From: Sulfonitrofixus sp039714575
GTDB taxonomy: Bacteria; Campylobacterota; Campylobacteria; Campylobacterales; Sulfurimonadaceae
Assembly (NCBI GenBank): GCA_039714575.1
Contig: JBDLJE010000080.1
Span: forward strand, 1 to 7,628
Direction: 5' to 3'
Length of the DNA: 7,628 bases
In this document: one piece after another, positions 1 to 7,034 of the stretch
Numbering within the stretch: position 1 is the stretch's first letter
Layout of the letters: each line of letters starts with the position of its first letter
Program-made: the position numbers and the translations under genes
The notes under the pieces: model-generated
The model's input: only the letters and a program-made list of their open reading frames with translations
Database searches by the model: none
What the model was told of the DNA's origin: nothing

Positions 1-21
1 AATTACAGAATTACAGAATTA
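1..21. repeat. short 8-base tandem repeat at the end of batD
   Basis: The unit AATTACAG occurs twice and is followed by a partial third copy, AATTA. The TAA stop of batD (minus strand, 19-21) lies inside the partial copy. The window begins inside this array, so its true length to the left is unknown. It could be a slipped-strand tract or the edge of a larger intergenic repeat. Nothing here identifies it as a terminator. Confidence 0.5.
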
Positions 22-1557
22 AACCAGCTCTACAACCCGACCTTCTGCCGTAAAGTGTTCTATCAAGATTTTACGATCGACCCTGTTTTCAGCACCGCGG
101 TAGAGGTTCTCTTCGAGTTGAAACAGGGCATTCTCTATGACTTTACTCTCTTTTTTGTACGGCAGCAGCAGTTCAAAAAGTTCTCTGTCGCTTTTCGCTT
201 TTTTGATCTGCGTCTCTATTGGCGCGACAACACTCTTTTTAGGCACACGCTCTGAACGGCCGCGCATTATCAGCCATACAAACAGTCCACCGATACCGAA
301 ACCTGCCAAGACAGCATACAGCAGCTCTGTCCGATCACGCACAGGTTCAATCTTGTCATCTGAAGCCGGCTTCTCTTTGATCGCTTGTGAGACCTCTATC
401 TTACTTTTCGGTGTGCTCTGGACAGCAGAGACTTTAGCCACACCGCCTGTCACTGTGATCTCTATAGGCTGGCTCTGTTTTACAACCTCTTTTTGACTCT
501 CTCTGTCAAAGTAGCGCAGTTGAAGCGGCGGTATGGTGTAGGAACCGTCAGCGATGATGACGATCTTCTGCTCAAAACTGCCAAGATAGTCCTCACCCTC
601 AACACGTGCTTTGATCTCGGGTTCATTCGCATAGATGACAGCACCTTCAATGTCAAGACTGTACTTTTTCACATCATCGATATTGCCGACGCCCTCGATG
701 GAGACAGTGAGGTTAAGCGGTTTATTTGCAGCGACCTCTGTTTTGTCCACCTCTGTCTTAATGTCAAAGTCGCCATAGAGTTCCAGTCTGTTTGGCAGGG
801 CTTCAACATCCAGGATCAACTCATTTGAAAAGACCTTGGTATAACGCAGCTGCTGACCAAAGGCGCTGTCAAAAAACGGGTCCAGTCCGCGACGACGCTG
901 CTGAGCAAGCTGTCCCACATTTGCCGTAACCGAGGGGATACTGAGCTTTCCGCTTCGTTGTGCGAATAGAAGATAACTGTAGGTCTTTGTTGTGTACTCC
1001 CCCTCAACACCTTCTTGAGCACCTTGTACCTTTTTAACCCAAAAGTCTTCAAACTGCGGCTCTTCGATGTCGAGTTTATAGACCGGTACATTCGGCTTCT
1101 GCTTAAAGACCAGATCAAAACGGACCAGCTCCCCGACATGGGCACTCTCTTTTGAGAGGCGGATGTCGAGAACAACAGGGGCACTTTTGTCTTGGGAAGG
1201 CTCTACGATCTTGACAGCAATAGGTTTCGTCATCTCTACACCGCCGTTGACAAGCACCTTGTAACTCGGGATCTCAAGAGAGTCCTTCGGTGTAAAGGTA
1301 TAACTCTTGGAGACGGTCTTTTGAAAGTCACCGTTGATTATGCTGACATTTTGTGAACCTGAGGTACCTAAAATAGGATTTCCACCGATCTCGGTAATCG
1401 TCGGAAACTCAACATCTCTGCCTGAGACTGAAATAGTATAGATGACACTGTCTCCTCTGTAGAGCGCATTTTTGTCGACACTCTCTTTGACATCGGCAAA
1501 AAGAGAAAGCGGCAGCAGCACTAAAGCCGTTAACTTACCAAGCAGTTGTCTCTTCAT
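19..1557 (-). CDS. batD: BatD-family protein (aerotolerance operon, membrane-anchored periplasmic)
   Basis: This is a 512-residue protein with the BatD layout. It has an N-terminal signal peptide (basic MKRQ start, hydrophobic 8-20, likely cleavage after LFA at about 21). A long beta-rich periplasmic region spans about 22-405, with repeated Ig-like strands such as the PTITEIGGNPI and YTFTPKDSLEIPS stretches. One transmembrane helix lies at about 412-431, followed by Arg/Lys residues, and a cytoplasmic helical tail covers about 440-512. BatD proteins are known as the last or near-last members of Bat operons and are thought to form an envelope complex with the VWA proteins BatA and BatB; no catalytic activity is known. 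The ATG is supported by an AAGGAG about seven bases upstream and by the signal peptide that follows directly. The start lies 23 bases inside batC, which implies translational coupling. Identification rests on architecture plus operon position. Confidence 0.88.
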   Translation of the reverse strand: MKRQLLGKLTALVLLPLSLFADVKESVDKNALYRGDSVIYTISVSGRDVEFPTITEIGGNPILGTSGSQNVSIINGDFQKTVSKSYTFTPKDSLEIPSYKVLVNGGVEMTKPIAVKIVEPSQDKSAPVVLDIRLSKESAHVGELVRFDLVFKQKPNVPVYKLDIEEPQFEDFWVKKVQGAQEGVEGEYTTKTYSYLLFAQRSGKLSIPSVTANVGQLAQQRRRGLDPFFDSAFGQQLRYTKVFSNELILDVEALPNRLELYGDFDIKTEVDKTEVAANKPLNLTVSIEGVGNIDDVKKYSLDIEGAVIYANEPEIKARVEGEDYLGSFEQKIVIIADGSYTIPPLQLRYFDRESQKEVVKQSQPIEITVTGGVAKVSAVQSTPKSKIEVSQAIKEKPASDDKIEPVRDRTELLYAVLAGFGIGGLFVWLIMRGRSERVPKKSVVAPIETQIKKAKSDRELFELLLPYKKESKVIENALFQLEENLYRGAENRVDRKILIEHFTAEGRVVELV

Positions 1558-2332
1558 GAGGTTCTCCTTCTGTTTTAAGTGGCACCATTAAGGTCTTAAT
1601 GCCCCGTTTGTCTAACATCTTCTCATATTTTCGCTCTTGCATATCGCTTAAAGGGTCCTCATTGGCTTCATCCTGTTTCATCTCTTCTTGCTCTTTCTCA
1701 GACTCACCTTCTTTAGACTCTTCATCATCTTTGGCCTGCTGCTCTTGCTCTTTTTTCTCTTGCTCACGTTTAGAGTCGCTCTGGTCATCCTCTTTCTCTT
1801 GCTCACTCTCTTCATCAGACTTTTGATCTTTATTCTGATTGTTTCCACTGTTTTGCTGATCGTCTTGTTCCTCTTGCTCCTCTTTTTTTTCCCCTTTATC
1901 CGATTGATCTTTCTCTTGTTCTTGTTTCTCTTGCTGCTCTTTCTGTTTCTTTAAAAGTTCCAAGTTAAACTTTGTATCTTCATCATCATCAAGCTTCAAA
2001 GCCTCTTCGTAGGCTGAAATCGCTTCATCGATCTTTTTGGTGTTGGCATAAGCATTTCCCATATTATGCAAAGTTTTCGCTCGCAACTCACTCTTTTGTA
2101 CCTGCTCATACTGAGTCAAGGCCTCTTCATACTTTTTCGCTTTATAGTAGGCATCACCAAGGTTATAACGCAGGTCGTCATTTTTATCGTCTATCGATTC
2201 GTAAAGTGCTGCCGCCTCGTTGTACTGCTTATTTGCATAAGCCTCTTCAGCATTTTCAAGTGTTCGAAAATCCAATAATCCACCAAAAAGTGTTGTACTT
2301 ACTAAAAGAGAAAGTGAAACTGTTTTAAACAT
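1535..2332 (-). CDS. batC: BatC-like TPR protein with long acidic/Gln-rich tail
   Basis: This is a 265-residue exported protein. A signal peptide covers about 1-18 (hydrophobic SLSLLVSTTLFGG). Three tetratricopeptide repeats follow at about 25-49, 54-80 and 86-113, with YNEAAALYESI, YEEALTQYEQV and IDEAISAYEEAL as their core helices. Residues 128-225 are a highly charged low-complexity tract made almost only of Glu, Gln, Lys, Asp and Ser. A short conserved-looking end (SDMQERKYEKMLDKRG, then KTLMVPL) resembles the terminal motif of BatC proteins. TPR units in Bat operons are taken to be protein-interaction modules for BatA, BatB and BatD on the periplasmic side. The ATG has a GGAG five bases upstream and lies eight bases inside batB. 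The repetitive tract makes length variation between strains likely. Confidence 0.88.
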   Translation of the reverse strand: MFKTVSLSLLVSTTLFGGLLDFRTLENAEEAYANKQYNEAAALYESIDDKNDDLRYNLGDAYYKAKKYEEALTQYEQVQKSELRAKTLHNMGNAYANTKKIDEAISAYEEALKLDDDEDTKFNLELLKKQKEQQEKQEQEKDQSDKGEKKEEQEEQDDQQNSGNNQNKDQKSDEESEQEKEDDQSDSKREQEKKEQEQQAKDDEESKEGESEKEQEEMKQDEANEDPLSDMQERKYEKMLDKRGIKTLMVPLKTEGEPHEETTAW

Positions 2333-3296
2333 CTTTTCTCCTTCGTGTAGGCATAGAATACAGCGCTAAAAACAGCAGTAATAAAGCAGCTAAGAGTGGA
2401 TATAAAAAGAGCTCTTTTTCATCTTTAATAGTCGACTCTTCCTCACTTTTCTCACTGAAACGCTGCTTGATCGCATCTGCCAAGGCATCAATATCATTAC
2501 TTTTAAGTGAGTGTTCCATGTAAGCACCTCCGCTTTGAAGCGCCAGCTCTTTGATCTTTGAGTTTAACCGCACTACAACAATATCACCATTTTTGTCCGT
2601 CAAGGCACCTTTTTTATCAGGAATAACACCACCCTTGGTTGTTCCAATGTTATAAGCGAAAACTACAATACTATGTCTCTTCGCATAGGCGATCTCTTTT
2701 GAGAAGTTCTCATTATCACCACCATCGCTGAAGAGTATCAGCGCTTTTTTCTCACTCTCATTTAAAAGGTCATTGGTCACTTTCAGTGCATTCATCACTG
2801 AAGTACCTCGAAGTGTGACCGAGTCCAGATTCATGTTGCCAACCAAGTAGTCCAGTGTTGCAAAGTCTTCCGTCAATGGGGAGATCAAAAATGCACGTGA
2901 ACTAAAACCGATGACCCCGATCTTTGCCTCTTGAAAGTCACCGCAGAACTCATGAAACTTCTTCTTTGCCAGTGCCAAGCGGTTAGGGTAGACATCATTG
3001 GCAAACATTGAACGCGAAATATCAAAGGCAGCCATCACATCAATCGTGCTTGAACTCACCTTGATCTCACCATTATCGATATAGGGACGGGCCAGAGCAA
3101 CGGTCATCAAAGCTGTTGAGAGAAGCAGAAAACTGTTTTTGACGGCTGGACTTAAAAAGCTGTCTGAGAGTTGCAGCTTTTTTAAGATCTCTGCATCAAA
3201 ATAGTGTGCGATCGTTGCACCCTTTCTCAACAGCATAAAGGCAAGGGGAAGCAGCAGTAAAAGAAGGAGAAGAAATTCAGGTGACTTAAGCTGCAT
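2325..3296 (-). CDS. batB: BatB: von Willebrand factor A membrane protein
   Basis: This is a VWA protein of 323 residues counted from ATG 3296. The frame opens further upstream at a TTG (3314), but ATG 3296 has GGGAG five bases before it and puts the hydrophobic helix at the N terminus, so it is preferred. Membrane segments lie at about 7-23 and 54-70 and at the C terminus at about 297-315, before a basic end (RRRKD). The VWA domain lies between them with an intact MIDAS: DISRS (D92, S94, S96), a Thr in TLRGTS (T165) and FSDGGDN (D191). These residues bind a divalent metal and contact partner proteins in VWA domains. In Bat operons BatA and BatB form membrane complexes and are presumed clients of the MoxR ATPase. 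The gene overlaps batA by 11 bases and batC by 8 bases. Confidence 0.92.
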   Translation of the reverse strand: MQLKSPEFLLLLLLLLPLAFMLLRKGATIAHYFDAEILKKLQLSDSFLSPAVKNSFLLLSTALMTVALARPYIDNGEIKVSSSTIDVMAAFDISRSMFANDVYPNRLALAKKKFHEFCGDFQEAKIGVIGFSSRAFLISPLTEDFATLDYLVGNMNLDSVTLRGTSVMNALKVTNDLLNESEKKALILFSDGGDNENFSKEIAYAKRHSIVVFAYNIGTTKGGVIPDKKGALTDKNGDIVVVRLNSKIKELALQSGGAYMEHSLKSNDIDALADAIKQRFSEKSEEESTIKDEKELFLYPLLAALLLLFLALYSMPTRRRKDV

Positions 3297-4182
3297 ACCG
3301 TCTCCCTCTCGCAAAGATGTAGAGGAACATCACCACTATCGCTGCACCTAAAGGGTACTGATAGAAGTAGTGTTTTTTCACATACTTATTTGCCTTGATC
3401 TCACTTTTTTCCAGCGTGTCAATCTCATCATAGATCTCTTTGATACGCTCTCCTGTGCTCGCTTCGTAAAACTTGCCGCCTGTCTCTTTAGCAATGGTGT
3501 TGAGTACCGCCGGATCAAAGTCACCTCTGCTACCAACACCAATGACATAGACTTTAATATCATACTTTTTGGCCTTTTTAATAGCTACATCAAGAGGGAT
3601 AGTCCCGGCATTATCAAGACCGTCTGTCAAAAGAATGGCGATCTTGTGTTTCGATGTGGACTCTTTAAAGAGTTTTGAGCTCATAAAAAGAGCCTCATAT
3701 AGTGCTGTTCTCTGTTTGCCGGCGATCCCGACATCAATCTTCTGCAAAAGTTCACTGATACTTTTTTTGTCATAGGTCAGAGGAATGGCGACATAGGCGA
3801 AGTCTGCAAAGATAGTCAGTCCAAGCTTGTCATGTTCGCGTTTTGTCAAAAAGTCCAAGACAATATCTTTCACGATGTCAAACTTTTTGTATTGCTCCAT
3901 TGAGCCGCTGGCATCCAAGAGCAGAGAGATCTCATACCCTTCATCATTTTGCACAACGACCTCATCCTCTTTAATGGGACTTGCCAGGGCAGTAACTAAC
4001 AGTACGACCATTAGCAGCTTCAGAACATTGATCAAAATACTCTGCTTTTTTGCTACCTTTTTCAACATCGGCATGTTTGGCAAGATCAGGCGTTGCCGCT
4101 TTGCTTTACAGAAATTCTCACAGATAAAAAAGAGTGCCACAAGCACAAAGAGGTAGGGGTATTCAAATACAATATTACCCAC
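3286..4182 (-). CDS. batA: BatA: von Willebrand factor A membrane protein
   Basis: This is a 298-residue protein with the BatA plan. Helices lie at about 7-22 and 50-69, a VWA domain spans about 84-255, and there is a C-terminal helix at about 275-291 followed by ARGRR. The MIDAS is complete: DASGS (D90, S92, S94), the Thr of KQRTAL (T159) and LTDGLDN (D187). This predicts a metal-dependent protein-interaction surface. The start is a GTG at 4182, chosen because AAGGAG lies seven to eight bases upstream; no ATG exists nearby in this frame. The GTG sits inside the last codons of the preceding gene (8-base overlap), so translation is probably coupled. BatA and BatB differ in sequence and here both keep the metal site, unlike the DUF58 protein upstream. 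Confidence 0.92.
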   Translation of the reverse strand: MGNIVFEYPYLFVLVALFFICENFCKAKRQRLILPNMPMLKKVAKKQSILINVLKLLMVVLLVTALASPIKEDEVVVQNDEGYEISLLLDASGSMEQYKKFDIVKDIVLDFLTKREHDKLGLTIFADFAYVAIPLTYDKKSISELLQKIDVGIAGKQRTALYEALFMSSKLFKESTSKHKIAILLTDGLDNAGTIPLDVAIKKAKKYDIKVYVIGVGSRGDFDPAVLNTIAKETGGKFYEASTGERIKEIYDEIDTLEKSEIKANKYVKKHYFYQYPLGAAIVVMFLYIFARGRRYAA

Positions 4183-4561
4183 GTCTCTGCTCCTTAATAA
4201 ACTTTTTCATCTTAGCCTTAAGCTCCTCATCAAGCTCCGGCACCTCTTTTTTAAACTTGTAGACTTCCAACTCTGCCAACAGCTCTTCCAACTCTCTGCG
4301 CTGAGCATCATTCACTGCATATTGCGCTAAATGTGAGAATTCATAGACACTCGCTTTGGCATCACCAAACTCAAACTTCTCTAAAAGATCCATAGCCACT
4401 TTTTTCTGCGTCAAAAGATCTTTTTTAGTCACATACCTGTAAAGAAAAACAGCCAATACCATAAAAATAATCGCACCTACCCCTACAACTCCCAAGAGGT
4501 AGTAGAGTGAATAGTCAGTGACCTCAACAAGCCCTTTTATATCGCGTAGCTCTTCCATCAT
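4175..4561 (-). CDS. small single-pass membrane protein in the DUF4381 position of the Bat operon
   Basis: This protein has about 128 residues, with one transmembrane helix at about 19-41 and a long charged, mostly helical cytoplasmic part (about 46-128) rich in Glu and Lys. In MoxR/VWA operons the gene between DUF58 and the first VWA gene usually encodes a DUF4381 protein: an LxDI-like N terminus, one helix, then a helical tail. This one starts with EELRDIKG and has that topology, but it lacks the Trp/Pro-rich motif before the helix. I infer a divergent relative, not a sure member. The frame opens at TTG 4564, followed by ATG 4561 and ATG 4558. The TGATG junction with the DUF58 stop makes one of the ATGs the more likely coupled start. 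The likely role is an adaptor in the membrane complex. Confidence 0.75.
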   Translation of the reverse strand: MMEELRDIKGLVEVTDYSLYYLLGVVGVGAIIFMVLAVFLYRYVTKKDLLTQKKVAMDLLEKFEFGDAKASVYEFSHLAQYAVNDAQRRELEELLAELEVYKFKKEVPELDEELKAKMKKFIKEQRRG

Positions 4562-5391
4562 CAATGCCTAAAGAGTGTGGAGAGCTTTATAAACGGCTCT
4601 TCGTCGGTATAGATTTTTGTATGTCGGATGCGGTGCTGGTCGAAATGCATCTCTACCTTCTTGTCATGACCCTCAAGCACCTTTTGATACTCTTTCATGA
4701 TCTTGGGAGAGAGCATGAACTCTTCATTTTGCATCGTGTTAGGATCGACCAACTCCATCTCTCCAAAGAGTTTTGGACTCTCTTCAAAACGGTCACGCAC
4801 CATCACGGCAAAGAGCTCATGTTTGTTCAGCAGCGAGAGATCGACATCACCATAAAAGTCACCTACTATAAAGATAAGCGACTTGCGTTTGACACGTTCA
4901 TTGACATACTCCACAAAGGCACCGAAGTCACTCTCTTTATCCAGAGGGTCAAGGCCGAGCGCTTTTTCAAGGGTGATGTGCAGTGCACCCATCTTCTTGG
5001 TCGGCGGCATAAAGAACTCCTCTCTGTCAGAGAAGAAGAGTGTACTTAGACGGTCGTCATTTTTGATGCTTGAATAGGAGAGAAGCGCCAGTATCTCCGC
5101 CATCAGCTCCTGCTTAAAACGTTTTGTCCCAAAATAGATGCTGCCGCTCACCATAAAGGCGACCATAATGTTGAGTTCACGCTCTTCATTAAAGAGGTTG
5201 ACAAAGGGACGTCCGGACTTCGCTGTCACCTTCCAGTTGATCTTGCGGACATCATCACCGATCTCATACTCGCGAAGCTCTTTAAAGTCGAGTCCGTTGC
5301 CTGAGAAAAGTGATGGTGAGCCGCCTGCGTTTTGACCAAAGATGTTGCGTCTGGTCTTGATCAGGATCTCTTCGGTTTTATCGAGGAACAA
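4561..5391 (-). CDS. DUF58 domain protein with degenerate VWA metal site
   Basis: This 276-residue protein carries the DUF58 signature GLDFKELREYEIGDDVRKINW at 33-53 and TAKSGRPFVNLF after it. DUF58 is a VWA-related fold found next to moxR in almost all such operons. The protein lacks membrane helices, which fits a cytoplasmic MoxR partner. The first MIDAS loop, normally DxSxS, reads MVSGS (M80, S82, S84), so the metal-binding aspartate is absent; both serines and a later VGD (D178) remain. The start must be non-ATG, because the first Met codon lies at about residue 76, well inside the domain. TTG 5391, 10 bases after the moxR stop, is the best candidate, though its ribosome binding site is poor (AGG only). 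The end overlaps the next gene at TGATG. Confidence 0.9.
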   Translation of the reverse strand: MFLDKTEEILIKTRRNIFGQNAGGSPSLFSGNGLDFKELREYEIGDDVRKINWKVTAKSGRPFVNLFNEERELNIMVAFMVSGSIYFGTKRFKQELMAEILALLSYSSIKNDDRLSTLFFSDREEFFMPPTKKMGALHITLEKALGLDPLDKESDFGAFVEYVNERVKRKSLIFIVGDFYGDVDLSLLNKHELFAVMVRDRFEESPKLFGEMELVDPNTMQNEEFMLSPKIMKEYQKVLEGHDKKVEMHFDQHRIRHTKIYTDEEPFIKLSTLFRH

Positions 5392-5401
5392 GTCAGTCAG
5401 C

Positions 5402-6355
5402 CTACGGTAATTTTATGGCTTGAAGAATTTTTGTCACAATATCATCAGCACTCACGCCTGCCGCCTCGGCCTTGTAGTTCAAGATGATCCGGTGGCGGAG
5501 TACGCCATGTACCACGTCGGCAATGTCAAGCGGTGTCACAAAGTCATTACCGCGAATGTACGCAATGGCTTTAGCCGCTTTGTAGAGGTTAATAGACGCA
5601 CGCGGGCTTGCCCCGTACTCAATGTAGTCAGCGATCTCACCGACCCCATACTTTTCGCATTCGCGTGTCGCATAGATCAGCTTGACGATATACGCCGTTA
5701 CCGCGTCATCAATATGCACTGTTTCAACATCCTCACGCATCGCGATGATGTCAGAAGCGTCTGCCACCTTATCGATGGCACCAAAGTTACGGTTGGCGAC
5801 GCGGTTAACGATCTCGATCTCTTCGTCGAAACTGTTATAGTCCACATTGACCTTCAACATAAAACGGTCAAGCTGCGCTTCGGGGAGCTGGTAGGCACCC
5901 TCTTGCTCAACCGGGTTTTGTGTTGCCAAGACTAAAAACGGCTCATCCAGCTTGAAGGTGTCTTCAGCGATGGTGATCTGTTTCTCCTGCATCACTTCCA
6001 GAAGCGCCGACTGGACCTTTGCCGGGGCACGGTTGATCTCATCGGCCAAGAGCAGGTTGGTAAAAGCAGGACCGTGTTTGATCTTAAACGTCCCCTCTTT
6101 TTGGTCATACATCTCCGTACCGACAATGTCACTCGGCAGCAGGTCAGGTGTGAACTGTACCCGTTTAAAGTCTAGTCCCAGGGCTTTTGCCAAAGCGTTG
6201 ATCGCCGTCGTCTTTGCCAGACCCGGCACACCCTCGACCAGGATGTGACCATCACTGATCAGTCCGATCAGCATTGCGTCGATCAGCTCTTCTTGACCGA
6301 CCATAACCTTTTTGACTTCAAGTTTAATAGCATCTATTTTTGCTTTCAAGACCAT
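5402..6355 (-). CDS. moxR: MoxR-family AAA+ ATPase
   Basis: This is a 317-residue, full-length MoxR ATPase. All AAA+ elements are visible: Walker A GVPGLAKT (42-49), Walker B LLLADE (101-106) followed by INRAP, sensor 1 ATQNP (144-148), the MoxR block EGAYQLPEAQLDRF (152-165) with the putative arginine finger R164, and sensor 2 GASPRA (248-253). MoxR proteins are chaperone-like ATPases that act on VWA-domain partners. Here the partners are the DUF58, BatA and BatB products in the same operon. It is the first gene of the unit, with a TATAAT-like -10 upstream. ATG 6355 directly abuts AAAGG, which is too close for a normal ribosome binding site. TTG 6349 (third codon) would have about six bases of spacing and may be the true start; this changes only two residues. 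Confidence 0.96.
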   Translation of the reverse strand: MVLKAKIDAIKLEVKKVMVGQEELIDAMLIGLISDGHILVEGVPGLAKTTAINALAKALGLDFKRVQFTPDLLPSDIVGTEMYDQKEGTFKIKHGPAFTNLLLADEINRAPAKVQSALLEVMQEKQITIAEDTFKLDEPFLVLATQNPVEQEGAYQLPEAQLDRFMLKVNVDYNSFDEEIEIVNRVANRNFGAIDKVADASDIIAMREDVETVHIDDAVTAYIVKLIYATRECEKYGVGEIADYIEYGASPRASINLYKAAKAIAYIRGNDFVTPLDIADVVHGVLRHRIILNYKAEAAGVSADDIVTKILQAIKLP

Positions 6356-6382
6356 CCTTTAGTGACATGTTTCATAGTAATT

Positions 6383-6418
6383 TGGAGCCATTATATTCTG
6401 TCATCATTAATCTTTAGT
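6383..6418 (-). promoter_or_regulatory. candidate promoter of the moxR-bat operon
   Basis: On the minus strand TATAAT occurs at 6395-6390 in the context GAATATAATGG, about 35 bases before the moxR ATG. It is preceded by an AT-rich stretch (TTAACTAAAGATTAATGATG) with no good TTGACA at 17 bases. A strong -10 with a weak, AT-rich -35 is usual for housekeeping promoters in Campylobacterota. Transcription would start near 6383 and give a leader of under 30 bases. This is a motif reading only. Confidence 0.55.
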
Positions 6419-6430
6419 TAATATCTCAAC

Positions 6431-6473
6431 TTTGACACGGACCGTCAGCCTCAGGTTTTACCTGGGTGTCCAA
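6431..6473. other. branched inverted-repeat element upstream of moxR
   Basis: An outer stem pairs TTTGACAC (6431-6438) with GTGTCCAAA (6466-6474, one bulged C). Inside it are two smaller palindromes, ACGGACCGT (6438-6446 region) and CAGGT-TTT-ACCTG (6452-6464). On paper this folds as a three-way junction or a long imperfect hairpin. It lies between the 85-residue membrane protein gene and the moxR promoter. No T-run follows it in either direction, so it is not a standard intrinsic terminator. It could be an operator, a structured RNA end or a small palindromic repeat. Confidence 0.4.
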
Positions 6474-6492
6474 ATTTCTCACTTATAACAGC

Positions 6493-6520
6493 AAAAAAGA
6501 GCCGAACCTGTAACCCTGCT
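6493..6520 (-). terminator. weak intrinsic terminator candidate after the 85-residue membrane protein gene
   Basis: Immediately after the TAG stop on the minus strand, an imperfect stem (AGC/GCT ends, one mismatch, then one G-C and four G-U pairs around a three-base loop) is followed by six T residues. The stem is weak because of the G-U pairs, so the call rests mainly on the T-run and its placement. It would separate this gene from the moxR operon. Confidence 0.35.
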
Positions 6521-6776
6521 ACAATAGTTCCCTCTCCTTCTTTCTTCTTTTTACAAACTTATAGACACCGATCAGACTGATCAAGATCCAGAATATCTCG
6601 ATCAGGAAAGAGGCGAAGTTCCAATTTTTCAAGATCGAAAACAAGATCATCACAGAGCCTATGATGTTCAGCAAAGAGTAGAGCAGGTCATCTGAGCGCA
6701 TTCTTTCGACTTGTAGTAAAAAGTAGGTTATGACGATGACGGCAACACCCAATGTCCCTATGATGTCTTCAAACAT
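6519..6776 (-). CDS. small three-helix membrane protein, CBU_0592-like family
   Basis: This 85-residue protein has three hydrophobic helices at about 4-22, 31-49 and 54-74 and ends in a strongly basic tail (KFVKRRKKERE). The spacing of G-LG near the N terminus, Y-LLQ--R in the first loop, Y-LLNIIGS in helix two, KNW in the second loop and IE-FW at the start of helix three matches my memory of small proteins annotated as the CBU_0592-like membrane family, whose function is unknown. The ATG 6776 keeps the first helix intact, although the ribosome binding site is weak. It runs in the same direction as the Bat operon but is separated by about 160 bases that hold a terminator candidate and a promoter, so it is probably an independent unit. 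Confidence 0.8.
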   Translation of the reverse strand: MFEDIIGTLGVAVIVITYFLLQVERMRSDDLLYSLLNIIGSVMILFSILKNWNFASFLIEIFWILISLIGVYKFVKRRKKERELL

Positions 6777-6960
6777 CTAGAGATACTCTGTTAGTCAATG
6801 GTTGTTTCAAGAAGTTAAAGGACTTCTCTTTGAAATGTTCTGTATTTGTCATCGTGTACGTACCTAAGGTTGAGATGGGATTTGAAGGTATTTTATCTAA
6901 AAAGCAACAGTACTTATAACCCTCGACGGTTAAAGTTACGGAGGAAATATATCATTCACC

Positions 6961-7007
6961 TATCACGGTGATAATGATCTCCCGCCTCGAAGCATGATCA
7001 CGATGCT
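6961..7007. repeat. two adjacent small palindromes upstream of the RAYT gene
   Basis: TATCAC-G-GTGATA (6961-6973) is a perfect inverted repeat with a one-base centre. AGCAT-GATCACG-ATGCT (6991-7007) has five-base arms with a seven-base loop. With the palindrome at 7035-7048 they form a row of three hairpins ahead of the transposase gene. This is the kind of arrangement seen in clustered REP elements, though the three do not share sequence. Confidence 0.45.
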
Positions 7008-7034
7008 CACCCAAGTAAATCCCTTGTCTATACA

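Noticed and set aside
1..21. AATTACAG repeat considered as the edge of a CRISPR array
   Set aside because: The unit is eight bases with no spacers, and only two and a half copies are visible.
1688..1954. Plus-strand frame full of Leu and Phe that looks like a membrane protein
   Set aside because: It is the antisense reading of the Glu/Lys/Gln-rich BatC tract, in which GAA/GAG/AAG codons become TTC/CTC/CTT. It has no ribosome binding site or family resemblance.
4564..5049. 161-codon plus-strand frame opposite the DUF58 gene
   Set aside because: It is antisense to a well-supported gene in a coupled operon and shows no domain or ribosome binding site.
5420..5935. 171-codon plus-strand frame opposite moxR
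   Set aside because: It lies fully antisense to a conserved AAA+ gene whose motifs are all intact. No recognisable domain or start signal was seen.
6431..6474. Cloverleaf-like fold considered as a tRNA
   Set aside because: It is far shorter than a tRNA and lacks a T-loop GTTCRA, an anticodon arm of normal size and a CCA-type acceptor.
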